A DNA stretch of 64,000 bases from Achromobacter insolitus (GCF_002209555.1 NZ_NJIF01000007.1:124001-188000); one strand, 5' to 3'; shown: positions 21,154 through 29,709, counted from the stretch's first letter. Numbers and translations are program-made. Notes: generated from the letters alone by a model not told the origin.

Positions 21154-21723
21154 ATGCGCATTGCAGATGCCCAGTGGATTCCTTCAACCCAGCATCAGAC
21201 TTGGGACGCTCTGACAGATCCGGCCGTGCTGCAGCGATGTATTCCCGGATGCATCGCTGTCGACAAGCGCAGCGACACGGAGTACGCAGTCACCCTCCGG
21301 GCAAAGATTGCTGGCCTGGACACCGACTACGAGGGCGAAATCCTGCTCTCGGACGTCAATCCCCCCGACAGTTGCACCCTGGTATTCGAGGGCAAGGGCC
21401 GCGCCGCCTGCTTGGCCATCGGCACCGCCCAGGTCAACCTCAGCACCAAGGATCAGGGCACCCGCGTCGCCTATACGGTGGCCGGCATGACCGGCGGCAA
21501 GCTGGCCGAATGCGGCGAGGGCCTGGTACTGAAGGCCGGCGAAAAGATCATTGAAAAATTCTTCGCCGCCTTCATCGATTACATGGCCGCCCAGCCCCGC
21601 CTGGCGCCGCCTCCCCCTCCCCCCGAACCGGAGCCGCGCGGCCTGTCCAATTCGCGCTGGTCCTGGATCATGGTGGTTCTGGTCATCGCGGTTTTCTGGG
21701 GTTACCACACCTTCTATAAGTGA
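21154..21723 (+). CDS. CoxG-like SRPBCC-fold protein with C-terminal membrane anchor
   Basis: A 189-residue protein. Residues 1-145 match the carbon-monoxide-dehydrogenase subunit G (CoxG) type of SRPBCC fold (LTDPAVLQRCIPGC near the start). A proline-rich linker (PPPPPPEPEP) follows and one transmembrane helix ends the protein (SWIMVVLVIAVFWGY). Such proteins occur widely outside CO oxidation and may bind hydrophobic ligands or quinone at the membrane. Start ATG 21154 has a strong AAGGAGA ribosome site; the upstream ATG at 21091 does not. No Cox partner genes are nearby. First of three plus-strand genes that interrupt the sugar cassette. Confidence 0.8.
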   Translation: MRIADAQWIPSTQHQTWDALTDPAVLQRCIPGCIAVDKRSDTEYAVTLRAKIAGLDTDYEGEILLSDVNPPDSCTLVFEGKGRAACLAIGTAQVNLSTKDQGTRVAYTVAGMTGGKLAECGEGLVLKAGEKIIEKFFAAFIDYMAAQPRLAPPPPPPEPEPRGLSNSRWSWIMVVLVIAVFWGYHTFYK

Positions 21724-21756
21724 AATCCCTGACGCGCCGGTGATATGCTCTGCGGC

Positions 21757-23184
21757 ATGACGCCGCCACCTGAATCACCCCCGCCAACCGCCTCCGCCCC
21801 CGCCCCCGCCCATACACGACGTGACCTGCTGATGGGCATGGCGGGGGTTTCGGCAACGGTTGTGCTGGCCGCGCTGGATTCCACCATCATCAGCACCACC
21901 CTGCCGCGCGTGGCCGAGGCGCTGAATGGCATGGCCCTTTACGCCTGGGTCGGAACGGGCTACCTGCTGGCTACCGCCGCGTCCATCCTGATATTCGGCC
22001 GCCTGGGCGACATGTTCGGCCGCAAGCCCTTGATGTTGCTATCGGTTTTGATCGTGGCGCTGGGCTCGATCGCCTGTGGCCTGTCGCAAAGCATGATGCA
22101 GTTGATCATTTTCCGGTCGCTGCAGGGCATAGGCGGCGGCATGATGATCGCGACCGCATTCGCCGCGCCGGCGGACTTGTTCCCCGACGCCAAGCAGCGG
22201 GTGCGCTGGATGGCGCTGGTGTCGGCGGCGTTCGCCATGGCCAGCGGCATTGGCCCGGTGCTGGGGGGAGCGGCCACGCAGGCACTGGGCTGGCGGGCGG
22301 CCTTTTTCATTGCGCCGATCGCGGCGGCGGGCGCGTTCTTCCTGCTGGCCCGTTACTTCCCGCGCATCCGGCCCATCCATGATGGCAGCCGCAAGATCGA
22401 CTGGCTGGGCGCCATCCTGCTGGTGCTCGCAGTAGGGGCGCCGCTGGCCGCGCTGGAGCTCGCCTTCGCCAGCGGCGACCATGCCCAGCCCATGCTCGGA
22501 TTGGCGCTCGCCATAGTCGGCGTCGCGGCCATCGCCATCCTCATCCCCACGGAACGCCGCGTAAAGTCCCCCATCTTCCCGCTACGCGTGCTGGGCGGCG
22601 CGGAATCCCGGCTGTTGAATCTGGCGGCGATGATGGTGGGCGCCGTCATGTTCGTCCTGATCTTCTATAGCCCGCTGTTGCTGCAACAGGTGCTTAACTA
22701 CACCCCCAGCGAAGCCGGGCTCTTGCTCACCCCGCTTGTGGCCGCCATTTCTGTGGGCAGCATTATCAATGGCCGCTTATTCCCCAAGCAGACCGAACCG
22801 CAGCGCTTGATGGTGTTCGGCGCCTGCCTGCTGGCGGCCGGCGCGCTGATGGTGCTGCTGATCTCGCCGGGCACCTCCGCCTGGTGGATTCTGGCTGCCT
22901 TCTTTGTCAACGGCTGTGCACTCGGCTTCCTGTTGCCGAACCTGACCCTGTTCATGCAGATGCTGAGCGAGCGGCGCGACGTGGGCGTGGCTTCGGCGCT
23001 GGTCCAGACCACCCGCGCCATCGGCAGCGCGCTGGGAACGGCCGTGGTCGGCATCATTATTTCCCATAGCACGGTACTAAACGGAGTGCGCGCGGGCCTG
23101 GTGCTCTGTATCGTCCTGTCCCTGAGCTGCGCCCTGCTGGCGCACCGCGTCAAGATGAAAAACCTGACCGCAAACCGCAAATGA
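21757..23184 (+). CDS. MFS drug/metabolite exporter, DHA2 (14-TMS) family
   Basis: About 475 residues with a proline-rich cytosolic N-terminus and 13-14 predicted membrane segments. LDSTIISTTLPRVAEAL is the motif D1 of DHA2 exporters, GRLGDMFGRKPL is motif A, and SGIGPVLGGAATQ fits motif C. It probably exports cationic or hydrophobic toxic compounds by proton antiport. ATG 21757 and ATG 21745 are both possible and neither has a strong ribosome site. It ends 19 bp before the EamA gene, suggesting co-transcription. Confidence 0.88.
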   Translation: MTPPPESPPPTASAPAPAHTRRDLLMGMAGVSATVVLAALDSTIISTTLPRVAEALNGMALYAWVGTGYLLATAASILIFGRLGDMFGRKPLMLLSVLIVALGSIACGLSQSMMQLIIFRSLQGIGGGMMIATAFAAPADLFPDAKQRVRWMALVSAAFAMASGIGPVLGGAATQALGWRAAFFIAPIAAAGAFFLLARYFPRIRPIHDGSRKIDWLGAILLVLAVGAPLAALELAFASGDHAQPMLGLALAIVGVAAIAILIPTERRVKSPIFPLRVLGGAESRLLNLAAMMVGAVMFVLIFYSPLLLQQVLNYTPSEAGLLLTPLVAAISVGSIINGRLFPKQTEPQRLMVFGACLLAAGALMVLLISPGTSAWWILAAFFVNGCALGFLLPNLTLFMQMLSERRDVGVASALVQTTRAIGSALGTAVVGIIISHSTVLNGVRAGLVLCIVLSLSCALLAHRVKMKNLTANRK

Positions 23185-23203
23185 GCCCCCGACGGGACTG
23201 ACC

Positions 23204-24082
23204 ATGCGTCAACGTAACCTGCTGGATCTGCTGCTCCTGGCCGCCGTCTGGGGCGGCTCCTTTCTGTTCATGCGCCTGGCAGTGCCGGAGTTCGGGCCGA
23301 TCGCCCTGATCGAGCTGCGCGTTGGCCTGGCGGCACTGGTCTTGCTACCCGCCGCGCTGTGGCGGGGCAAGCTGCCCGTCATCGCACGGCACTGGAAGGC
23401 CTTGCTGATGGTGGGCGTGCTTAACGCAGCCGTGCCGTTCCTGCTGTTTGCCTATGCCGCGCAATCGCTGGGCGCCGGGTTCCTGTCGGTAGCCAATGCC
23501 GTGACGCCCGTCTGGGGCGCGGTCATCGGCTGGCTGTGGCTCAAGGACAAGCTTGCCTGGACCCGCTCCCTGGGCCTGATGATCGGCGTGGTCGGCATCG
23601 TAGTGCTGGTATGGGACAAGCTGAATTTCAACGACGGCGGCACGGGGCCGGCGGTCTTGGCCGCCGTGTCGGCGCCGGTGTTCTACGGCATCGCCGCCAA
23701 CTGGACCAAACGCTTCCTGACGGGCGTGGATGCCCTGGCCAACGCCACCGGCAGCATGATAGGCGCGACGCTGGTATTGCTACCCATGGCGGTCACCCAT
23801 TGGCCCGAGGCTCCCGCCTCCATGCAAGCCTGGATCGCCACCATTCTGCTGGCTGTGGTGTGCACGGGCGCGGCCTACATCATCTTTTTCCGATTGATCG
23901 CCAACGTCGGCCCGACCGGCGCCGTCAGCGTGACGTTTCTCGTGCCGATCTTCGGGGTGCTGTGGGGCTCGTGGTTCCTGGACGAGCGCATCACGCCATC
24001 CATCGCGGCGGGCGCCGCGATCATCCTGGCAGGCACCGCGCTGGCGCTGGGCCTATTGCGCTTCCGTCCTCGAGCGGGTTAG
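23204..24082 (+). CDS. EamA/DMT-family transporter
   Basis: A 292-residue ten-helix protein made of two EamA repeats (WGGSFLFMRLAVPEFGP in the first; FLVPIFGVLWGSWFLDE in the second). These drug/metabolite transporters export amino acids or other small metabolites; substrate unknown. It is the last gene of the plus-strand trio. Its stop codon (24080-24082) overlaps by four bases the stop of the convergent transaminase gene, which leaves no room for a conventional terminator between them. Confidence 0.88.
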   Translation: MRQRNLLDLLLLAAVWGGSFLFMRLAVPEFGPIALIELRVGLAALVLLPAALWRGKLPVIARHWKALLMVGVLNAAVPFLLFAYAAQSLGAGFLSVANAVTPVWGAVIGWLWLKDKLAWTRSLGLMIGVVGIVVLVWDKLNFNDGGTGPAVLAAVSAPVFYGIAANWTKRFLTGVDALANATGSMIGATLVLLPMAVTHWPEAPASMQAWIATILLAVVCTGAAYIIFFRLIANVGPTGAVSVTFLVPIFGVLWGSWFLDERITPSIAAGAAIILAGTALALGLLRFRPRAG

Positions 24083-25227
24083 ATCCGTTTCCGCAACGCG
24101 GCGTCCAGCACCTCGACCACCAGATCCTGCTGGGCGGCCGTCAAACCCACCCAGAACGGCAAGCGCAGCAACCGCTCGGAATAATCGTCGGTGACCGCCA
24201 TGCTGCCGGCCGCACGCCCATAACGAAGACCTGCGGGCGCGGAGTGCAGAGGAACGTAGTGGGAGACGGGATAGATCTGGCGTGCCCGGAACTCTTCGAT
24301 TACCTCGCGGCGGCTGACGGTCGCAGGCAGCAACACGTAGTACATGTGCGCATTGTGCTCGCAGCCTTCCGGCACGATGGGCCGGCGCAACCGTTCCTGG
24401 GCCTCCATAGGCGCCAGCGCCGCATGATAGCGGTCCCAGATCGCCAATCGCTGTTGCGTGATGTCCCGAGCGGACTCCAGCTGGGCCCAGAGAAACGCGG
24501 CAATCAGCTCGCTTGGCAGATAGGAAGAGCCCGCTTCCTGCCAAGTGTATTTGTCCACCTCGCCGCGGAAGAAGCGGCTCCTGTCCGTCCCTTTTTCACG
24601 GATGATCTCGGCCCGCAGCGCCAGATCGGGATGATTGACGAGCAGCGCCCCGCCTTCCCCCGAAATCACGTTCTTGGTTTCATGGAAACTGAACGTGCCA
24701 AGATCGCCAAGACTGCCTAGTGGACGACCTTTGTAACTGGCCATGATGCCCTGCGCCGCATCCTCAACCACCCGGATTCCATGTTGCGCCGCGATGGCCA
24801 GCAGTGTGTCCATTTCGCAGGCGACGCCGGCGTAATGCACCGGCACGATCACCTTCGTCCGCGGAGTAATGGCTTGCTCCAGGAGCATTTCGTCCAGATT
24901 CATCGTGTCCTGGCGCACGTCGACGAACACCGGCACCGCGCCGCGCAAGGCAAATGCATTCGCCGTGGACGCAAAGGTATACGAGGGCATGATCACCTCG
25001 TCGCCCGGCCCCACGTCACAAAGCATGGCGGACATTTCCAGGCTGGCGGTGCAGGAGTGCGTCAGCAAGCCTCGGGCGCATCCCACGTGCTGCTCGAACC
25101 AGTCGTGGCACAACTTGGTGAATGCGCCATCGCCCGCCAGCTTCTGGTTGGCCAGCGCCTGGGCGATGTATCCGGCTTCCTTGCCTGTCAGGTAGGGCTT
25201 GTTGAAATCAAGCCGCTGCGCGCTCAT
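24079..25227 (-). CDS. dTDP-4-keto-6-deoxyhexose aminotransferase (WecE/RffA-like)
   Basis: A 382-residue DegT/DnrJ/EryC1/StrS-family enzyme. The PLP lysine is Lys185 in FSFHETKNVISGEGG, a signature of WecE/RffA rather than of ArnB or PglE. VVEDAAQGIMASYKG holds the Asp that contacts PLP. It should convert dTDP-4-keto-6-deoxyglucose to dTDP-4-amino-4,6-dideoxygalactose (dTDP-Fuc4N) or the gluco isomer. It overlaps rfbA by ATGA, which puts activation and transamination in one transcript with the formyltransferase and GtrA/GtrB genes upstream. Stereochemistry is inferred from the WecE-like motif. Confidence 0.88.
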   Translation of the reverse strand: MSAQRLDFNKPYLTGKEAGYIAQALANQKLAGDGAFTKLCHDWFEQHVGCARGLLTHSCTASLEMSAMLCDVGPGDEVIMPSYTFASTANAFALRGAVPVFVDVRQDTMNLDEMLLEQAITPRTKVIVPVHYAGVACEMDTLLAIAAQHGIRVVEDAAQGIMASYKGRPLGSLGDLGTFSFHETKNVISGEGGALLVNHPDLALRAEIIREKGTDRSRFFRGEVDKYTWQEAGSSYLPSELIAAFLWAQLESARDITQQRLAIWDRYHAALAPMEAQERLRRPIVPEGCEHNAHMYYVLLPATVSRREVIEEFRARQIYPVSHYVPLHSAPAGLRYGRAAGSMAVTDDYSERLLRLPFWVGLTAAQQDLVVEVLDAALRKRI

Positions 25228-26108
25228 TGTGCGCCTCCAAATCGTTTGGTTTCGTCCGCGACGCTACGCAGGTAGTCCCGATATTGGCAATTGGGCAATT
25301 CGTTCACCAATTTTTCAAATGCTGCCAGACTGAGGAATCCGCGAACAAGCGCCGCTTCTTCGGGGCAGCCGATCTTGACGCCCTGGCGGCGTTCGACTGC
25401 CTCGATGTAGGCGGACGCTTCCTGCAGCGCAGAACTGGTGCCGGCATCCAGCCAGGCAAAACCCCGGCTGAGCCGGTTCACCTTGAGTTTTCCCCGACGC
25501 AGATACTCGATATTGACATCGGTGATCTCGAGTTCACCGCGAGGCGACGGCTTCAGCCCTCTCGCGATGTCCACGACGTTCTTATCGTAGATATACACGC
25601 CCGGCACGGCATAGCTGCTACGAGGCTTCACGGGCTTTTCCTCGAGCGAAAGAGCGTTGCCCTTCGCGTCGAATTCCACGACTCCATAGCGTTCGGGATC
25701 TCGCACGTGATAGGCGAAGATCGCGGCGCCATCGCGGAACTCCGCCATGGCTCGCGGGAAATCGCCGCCTCCGGAAAAGATGTTGTCGCCCAGCATGAGC
25801 ACCACATCCTCTCCCGCGATGAAATCCTCGGCGATAAGGAACGCTTGCGCAATGCCTTCCGGTCTGGCCTGCTCCCGGTATTCGATACTGATTCCCCACT
25901 TGCGGCCATCTTCAAGAAGATTCTCGAATTTGGGCAGGTCCTGCGGTGTGGAGATTAGACAGAATTCGCGCACCCCCGCGGCGATGAGAACGGTCAGGGG
26001 GTAGTAAATCATCGGTTTGTCGAAGACCGCCTGCAACTGTTTGCTGGTTACCTGAGTCAGCGGATACAGCCTGGAACCGGTTCCGCCCGCAAGAATAATC
26101 GCCTTCAT
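25224..26108 (-). CDS. rfbA: Glucose-1-phosphate thymidylyltransferase
   Basis: A 294-residue RmlA/RfbA enzyme. LAGGTGSRLYPLT is the nucleotide-binding signature, KPMIYYPL and LGDNIFSG complete the active site, and ELEITDVN and DAGT are the late conserved elements. It makes dTDP-glucose from glucose-1-phosphate and dTTP, supplying RfbB. It starts two bases after the methyltransferase stop and overlaps the transaminase start. No rmlC/rmlD neighbours are present, which points away from rhamnose. Confidence 0.96.
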   Translation of the reverse strand: MKAIILAGGTGSRLYPLTQVTSKQLQAVFDKPMIYYPLTVLIAAGVREFCLISTPQDLPKFENLLEDGRKWGISIEYREQARPEGIAQAFLIAEDFIAGEDVVLMLGDNIFSGGGDFPRAMAEFRDGAAIFAYHVRDPERYGVVEFDAKGNALSLEEKPVKPRSSYAVPGVYIYDKNVVDIARGLKPSPRGELEITDVNIEYLRRGKLKVNRLSRGFAWLDAGTSSALQEASAYIEAVERRQGVKIGCPEEAALVRGFLSLAAFEKLVNELPNCQYRDYLRSVADETKRFGGAQ

Positions 26109-26110
26109 CG

Positions 26111-26983
26111 CTATTCAATCCGTTGAGCAATCACGAAGCGGGATCCGCCCGCCGCAAAATCGACACCCGCCCTGATCAGCGAGGCCTCTCCCTTCATCAC
26201 GCGGTACAGCATGGCGTTCAACCCCGGAGAAAGCTTGAACTCGTCGGCAGCGTCGAACTCGCCTCCCTGTTTCCGCTTCTTCAGGCGGGACATCATCATC
26301 AAGGGCAACAACAAGGAGACGAAGGAGGTGCTGCGCACGATGTGGAATCCTGCGGCACGCAGCTTGGCATGGCAATCCCTGGATGAGTAGCGGCGGACAT
26401 GGCAAGCATAATCGTCGCTGGGGCTCCACAGCCAGTCGTGCTGCGGCACCGTCAGCAATAACATGCCCTGCGGCTTGAGCGCCTGGCGAATCTGCTGCAG
26501 GACGGCTTCATCTTCCTGGATATGCTCCAGGACATCGAACGCGCCGATAACATCGAATTCCTCGCGAAATGGGATTTTGCGGGCATCCATCTGGATAAAA
26601 GCGGCCTGCTGCACGCGCTGTGCAGCGAAATGCAGTCCCTGGGAAAAAATCTCGCTACCAAGCATTTTTCCGAATGCAAACCGCTTGGCCATGCCGGCCA
26701 GTACAAAACCCGTGCCGCATCCGATTTCGAGGAAGTTGTCTCGCGTCGGGCAGTACTTTTCAATCGCCCAGGCGATCAGTTCGTTTCGCGCTTCAAACCA
26801 GAAATGTCCTTCCTCGAGGCTCGCGAGTTCAGCGAAATGGCTTTCCTTGAAGCCTCCGCCCTCGCGGGCGAGCTCCGGCGCGTATGCTTCAAAACCGTCC
26901 ACCACTACGGGTTTGGCGTGGCACGACGGACACCCTGGTTCATCGCGGGAAAACGCGGCACCGCAGGTCAGACATTGCTTCAT
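26111..26983 (-). CDS. SAM-dependent methyltransferase with N-terminal zinc ribbon
   Basis: A 290-residue protein. The N-terminus holds two CxxC pairs (CLTCG and CPSCH), a small zinc ribbon, followed by a class I methyltransferase domain with motif I FLEIGCGTGFVLAGM near residue 85 and an acidic segment GAFDVLEHI. A hydrophobic stretch (SLLLPLMMMSRL) lies near residue 225. It may O- or N-methylate a sugar or lipid-linked sugar of this cassette. ATG 26983 gives the zinc ribbon; upstream codons have no homology value. It lies five bases after the GtrA-like gene. Substrate unknown. Confidence 0.78.
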   Translation of the reverse strand: MKQCLTCGAAFSRDEPGCPSCHAKPVVVDGFEAYAPELAREGGGFKESHFAELASLEEGHFWFEARNELIAWAIEKYCPTRDNFLEIGCGTGFVLAGMAKRFAFGKMLGSEIFSQGLHFAAQRVQQAAFIQMDARKIPFREEFDVIGAFDVLEHIQEDEAVLQQIRQALKPQGMLLLTVPQHDWLWSPSDDYACHVRRYSSRDCHAKLRAAGFHIVRSTSFVSLLLPLMMMSRLKKRKQGGEFDAADEFKLSPGLNAMLYRVMKGEASLIRAGVDFAAGGSRFVIAQRIE

Positions 26984-26988
26984 CCCAT

Positions 26989-27405
26989 CTATCCTTTCGC
27001 CTTGTCGGCGAACACGAACCAGCGAAGCGCGCAGAACATGAATCCCGCCACGATGAAGACGGCGGCCAACTGGACCCACTGATGCGGTATGCCAAGGCGA
27101 TCGGCAAAAAACGCCAGCAAGCCAATATTGATCAGGTATCCCACGCCGTGGGCCAGCACATACCGTAGTGCGGGCCCCAGGATACGGCCGTTGCTCTGGA
27201 AGGTCAGGCGACGGTTTCCAAAAAATGCCAATGCCGCCGTTACCGCATAGAGAAGTGTCACCGTAATCTTGGGCGCCATACCCAGGTGCGTGACCAGCAG
27301 ATAGACCGCATATCCCAGGGCATTGCTCACCAGCCCGACCAAGGCATAGCGCAGCAACTGGAAGCGGTAGCCGGATCGTCCGGCACGTCGGTCCGGATTC
27401 AGCAC
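26989..27405 (-). CDS. GtrA-like membrane protein (polyprenyl-phosphate-sugar flippase candidate)
   Basis: About 138 residues with four transmembrane helices in the GtrA/DPMS pattern: FQLLRYALVGLVSNALGYAV first, and FFGNRRLTF in the conserved mid loop. GtrA proteins are thought to flip undecaprenyl-phosphate-sugars made by GtrB to the periplasm. I chose GTG 27405, which overlaps the formyltransferase end by seven bases; a TTG at 27447 would add 14 residues. It sits in the same operon as the GtrB-like transferase, as in serotype-converting cassettes, but with two genes in different order. Confidence 0.82.
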   Translation of the reverse strand: MLNPDRRAGRSGYRFQLLRYALVGLVSNALGYAVYLLVTHLGMAPKITVTLLYAVTAALAFFGNRRLTFQSNGRILGPALRYVLAHGVGYLINIGLLAFFADRLGIPHQWVQLAAVFIVAGFMFCALRWFVFADKAKG

Positions 27406-28100
27406 GAGGGCGGTTCCGCTGCGGTGTTCGCCTTCACTTCCTGCCAAAACGTTTCGTCAGCCCATGCGTCCCCGGAGGACCCGAAGGGATTGAACATGAC
27501 GTCCCTGCCGCACAGGCGCAGCAAGCGTGCACGTGGCTGCCCGGCGATACCCAGTTGGCTTCTCAAGGCTTCCAGCAAGGCGAGGCAGCCGGCGCGGAAC
27601 ACCAGGTCCATGACGTGATCGACGTCATCCCCGGCCTCGACCGGGATCGCCGCCTGAGCCAGCGGCCGGCCCGCATCGACTTCGGCCGAGACCCGATGCG
27701 CGGTCACGCCCAGCAGCGTGACGCCGTACTCCAGCGCGCGCCGCACGGGCTCGACGCCAATGGTCCCCCCAAAGGCCGGCAACAGGGAATAGTGCAGATT
27801 GAGCAAGGCGTGCTCGTATTCCGCGACAAAATCCGGGGTCAGGATCTTGTGGACATTCGTCACCACCGCATCAGGCGCGAGGCGCCGGAGCTCAAGCTGC
27901 ACGTCCGCCTGGCCTGACCGCGAAAAATCCATGCAGCGCGTAAACAAGCCGTTGCCGCGCGCAAATTCGCTGGCGCCGCATTCGCGGTCGGTCAGCACGC
28001 CCACGATCCGCCCGCCGGGCAACCACCCTCGCTGCATGGCCGCCTGCACGAACCTGAGGTTGCCGCCGCCACCCGAGCATAGAAACACCACGCTTTTCAT
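27399..28100 (-). CDS. Formyltransferase (PurN/sugar N-formyltransferase type)
   Basis: A 233-residue formyl-transferase-fold protein. The catalytic triad of N10-formyl-THF enzymes is visible as Asn101 and His103 in LLNLHYSLLPAFGG and Asp142 in AEVDAGRPLAQ. The short length and the location between GtrB- and GtrA-like genes in a sugar operon make a nucleotide-sugar N-formyltransferase more likely than purine synthesis. The plausible reaction is formylation of the 4-amino group of the dTDP-4-amino-4,6-dideoxyhexose made by the transaminase. It starts with an ATGA overlap to the GtrB-like gene. A methyl- or other one-carbon role is less likely. Confidence 0.78.
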   Translation of the reverse strand: MKSVVFLCSGGGGNLRFVQAAMQRGWLPGGRIVGVLTDRECGASEFARGNGLFTRCMDFSRSGQADVQLELRRLAPDAVVTNVHKILTPDFVAEYEHALLNLHYSLLPAFGGTIGVEPVRRALEYGVTLLGVTAHRVSAEVDAGRPLAQAAIPVEAGDDVDHVMDLVFRAGCLALLEALRSQLGIAGQPRARLLRLCGRDVMFNPFGSSGDAWADETFWQEVKANTAAEPPSC

Positions 28101-29026
28101 GGCGCGCCGTTCCGATAGATATCGCGGACTATCGTGTACGGACGTCCCTTCGCTTCCGTGTAGATCTTGGCCACGTAGATGCCAAGCACGCCCAGTGACG
28201 ACATCAGCAGCCCCCCCAGCAACCAGATGGAAGCCATGACCGAAGTCCAGCCCGCCATGGACGTATCCTCCAGCCACCACCGCAGCACCAGGAAGACGAT
28301 GTAGCACCCCGCCACCAGGGAAATCAACAATCCCAGGTAGAAGATACTGATCAGGGGTGCGTTGCTGAACGCGGTGACCGAATTCACGAGCAAGGACATT
28401 TTCTTGCGCAGCGTATAGGTCGAGGTCGAATTGCTCAGCTTGTCGACCTCGCAGGCCGATTGCCTGAACCCGGTGATGAACCAAAGCCCTGCGATGAAGA
28501 CTTCGCGCTCTTGATGCTGCAACAAGGCCTGCACATAGCGCCGCGACATCAGGCGCGCGGTGGTGACGTTACCTGGCAAGGGCATGCCGGTCAGCTTTTT
28601 CAGCGAATACCAAAACAGCCGGCCGGTTACCCGTTCAAACCAAGCTCCTTTGCGTTGCCGCTGCACCCCGTACACCACGTCGCTGTCGGTCTCGGCGCGC
28701 AGGGCGGCAAATTCGGCAAGCCATTCAGGGGCCTCTTCAAGGTCGGTGTCGATAAGAAAGACCTCGTCGCCGCTGGCATGCGCCAAGCCTGTCATCATGG
28801 CCTTGTGATGGCCGAAATTGCGCGACAGGTCCACAACCACCAGCTTGGTATCGAGGGAGGCGATCTGCCTGGCGATTTCCAAGCTGTCGTCAGGCGAGCC
28901 GTCATTGACCAGGATGATTTCATAGTCATCGCCCGCGTGGTCTTTCGCGGCCAGTCGGACTCGGCGGCAGAATTCGTCGATATAGGGCGCGGACCGATAC
29001 AGGGTGGCGACAACGGAGAGCTTCAT
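28097..29026 (-). CDS. Polyprenyl-phosphate glycosyltransferase, GT2 (GtrB/ArnC/DPM1-like)
   Basis: A 309-residue protein. Residues 1-215 are a GT2 domain starting MKLSVVATLYRS, with the nucleotide-binding NDGSPDDS and the DTD metal motif (Asp93, Asp95). The C-terminus carries two transmembrane helices (about 228-255 and 265-290), the GtrB/ArnC arrangement. It would transfer the activated sugar to undecaprenyl phosphate at the cytoplasmic face. The open frame continues to 29152 but ATG 29026 overlaps the upstream stop as ATGA and gives the family start. It works logically with the GtrA-like flippase downstream. Confidence 0.87.
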   Translation of the reverse strand: MKLSVVATLYRSAPYIDEFCRRVRLAAKDHAGDDYEIILVNDGSPDDSLEIARQIASLDTKLVVVDLSRNFGHHKAMMTGLAHASGDEVFLIDTDLEEAPEWLAEFAALRAETDSDVVYGVQRQRKGAWFERVTGRLFWYSLKKLTGMPLPGNVTTARLMSRRYVQALLQHQEREVFIAGLWFITGFRQSACEVDKLSNSTSTYTLRKKMSLLVNSVTAFSNAPLISIFYLGLLISLVAGCYIVFLVLRWWLEDTSMAGWTSVMASIWLLGGLLMSSLGVLGIYVAKIYTEAKGRPYTIVRDIYRNGAP

Positions 29027-29709
29027 TTCACGTATCTCATGTACTGGGACGATTCTGTGCCGCAGTTGAACAACAGATCCAATATGGAAACCCCATGTTC
29101 GAATTTTCCCCATAACTGAGGATATTCCGGATACCCGGCGTAATCGAACCATGCAACGCTGACGCCTGCCGCAGCAAACTCACCTTCATCGAGATAGGCC
29201 TTGGCAGCAGGACCCGATAGATAGCGGTCGGCGCCCGTCTGGCGGCATAGGCCGACCAGCCTTCCGGTTTTACCGGCCGAATACTCGAAATCCGCCGAAT
29301 CGCTGATTTTCGTTTTGATTCCTAGATACGCGCAAATGGCCTTGATGAACGCGACGTTCAATTCAGATAGACGCTGATAACCTCCCTCGAGGTACAAGGG
29401 CTTCAGCCAACGCGCCACGTCTTCAAAACAATGGGCACGTCCGTAATTCGCAGCCAGGGTTTTCCAGTGCTTTTCGGCCCATGGGCCGGCAGGCAGTTCC
29501 ACTTCGGAAATCCGCCGCTGGATATCCGAGCCAACTGGAATTGAGAGCCACTGTATGCCCTGCGGCGTCTTGATCTGGTTCCTGTTGCGCCAATCGTTCT
29601 TGGTGAACTGGACTTCATCATAAATAACGAATTCGTCCACCGCCGCGATCAGGTCAAAATATCCCTTCCACGGCACGTAGTTCGACTGCAGGATTGCCAC
29701 TGTTTTCAT
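29023..29709 (-). CDS. WbqC-family protein
   Basis: A 228-residue WbqC-like protein, recognisable from the start MKTVAILQSNYVPWKGYFDL and from YDEVQFTKNDWRNRNQIKT. The family is common in polysaccharide clusters, where its biochemical role is not settled as far as I know. It lacks membrane segments. As first gene of the minus-strand operon it could act on the amino sugar made downstream, for example in an acylation or coupling step; this is inference. Codon and base use look more AT-rich than the downstream housekeeping genes. The start ATG 29709 is chosen over 29775 because homology begins there. Confidence 0.8.
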   Translation of the reverse strand: MKTVAILQSNYVPWKGYFDLIAAVDEFVIYDEVQFTKNDWRNRNQIKTPQGIQWLSIPVGSDIQRRISEVELPAGPWAEKHWKTLAANYGRAHCFEDVARWLKPLYLEGGYQRLSELNVAFIKAICAYLGIKTKISDSADFEYSAGKTGRLVGLCRQTGADRYLSGPAAKAYLDEGEFAAAGVSVAWFDYAGYPEYPQLWGKFEHGVSILDLLFNCGTESSQYMRYVK

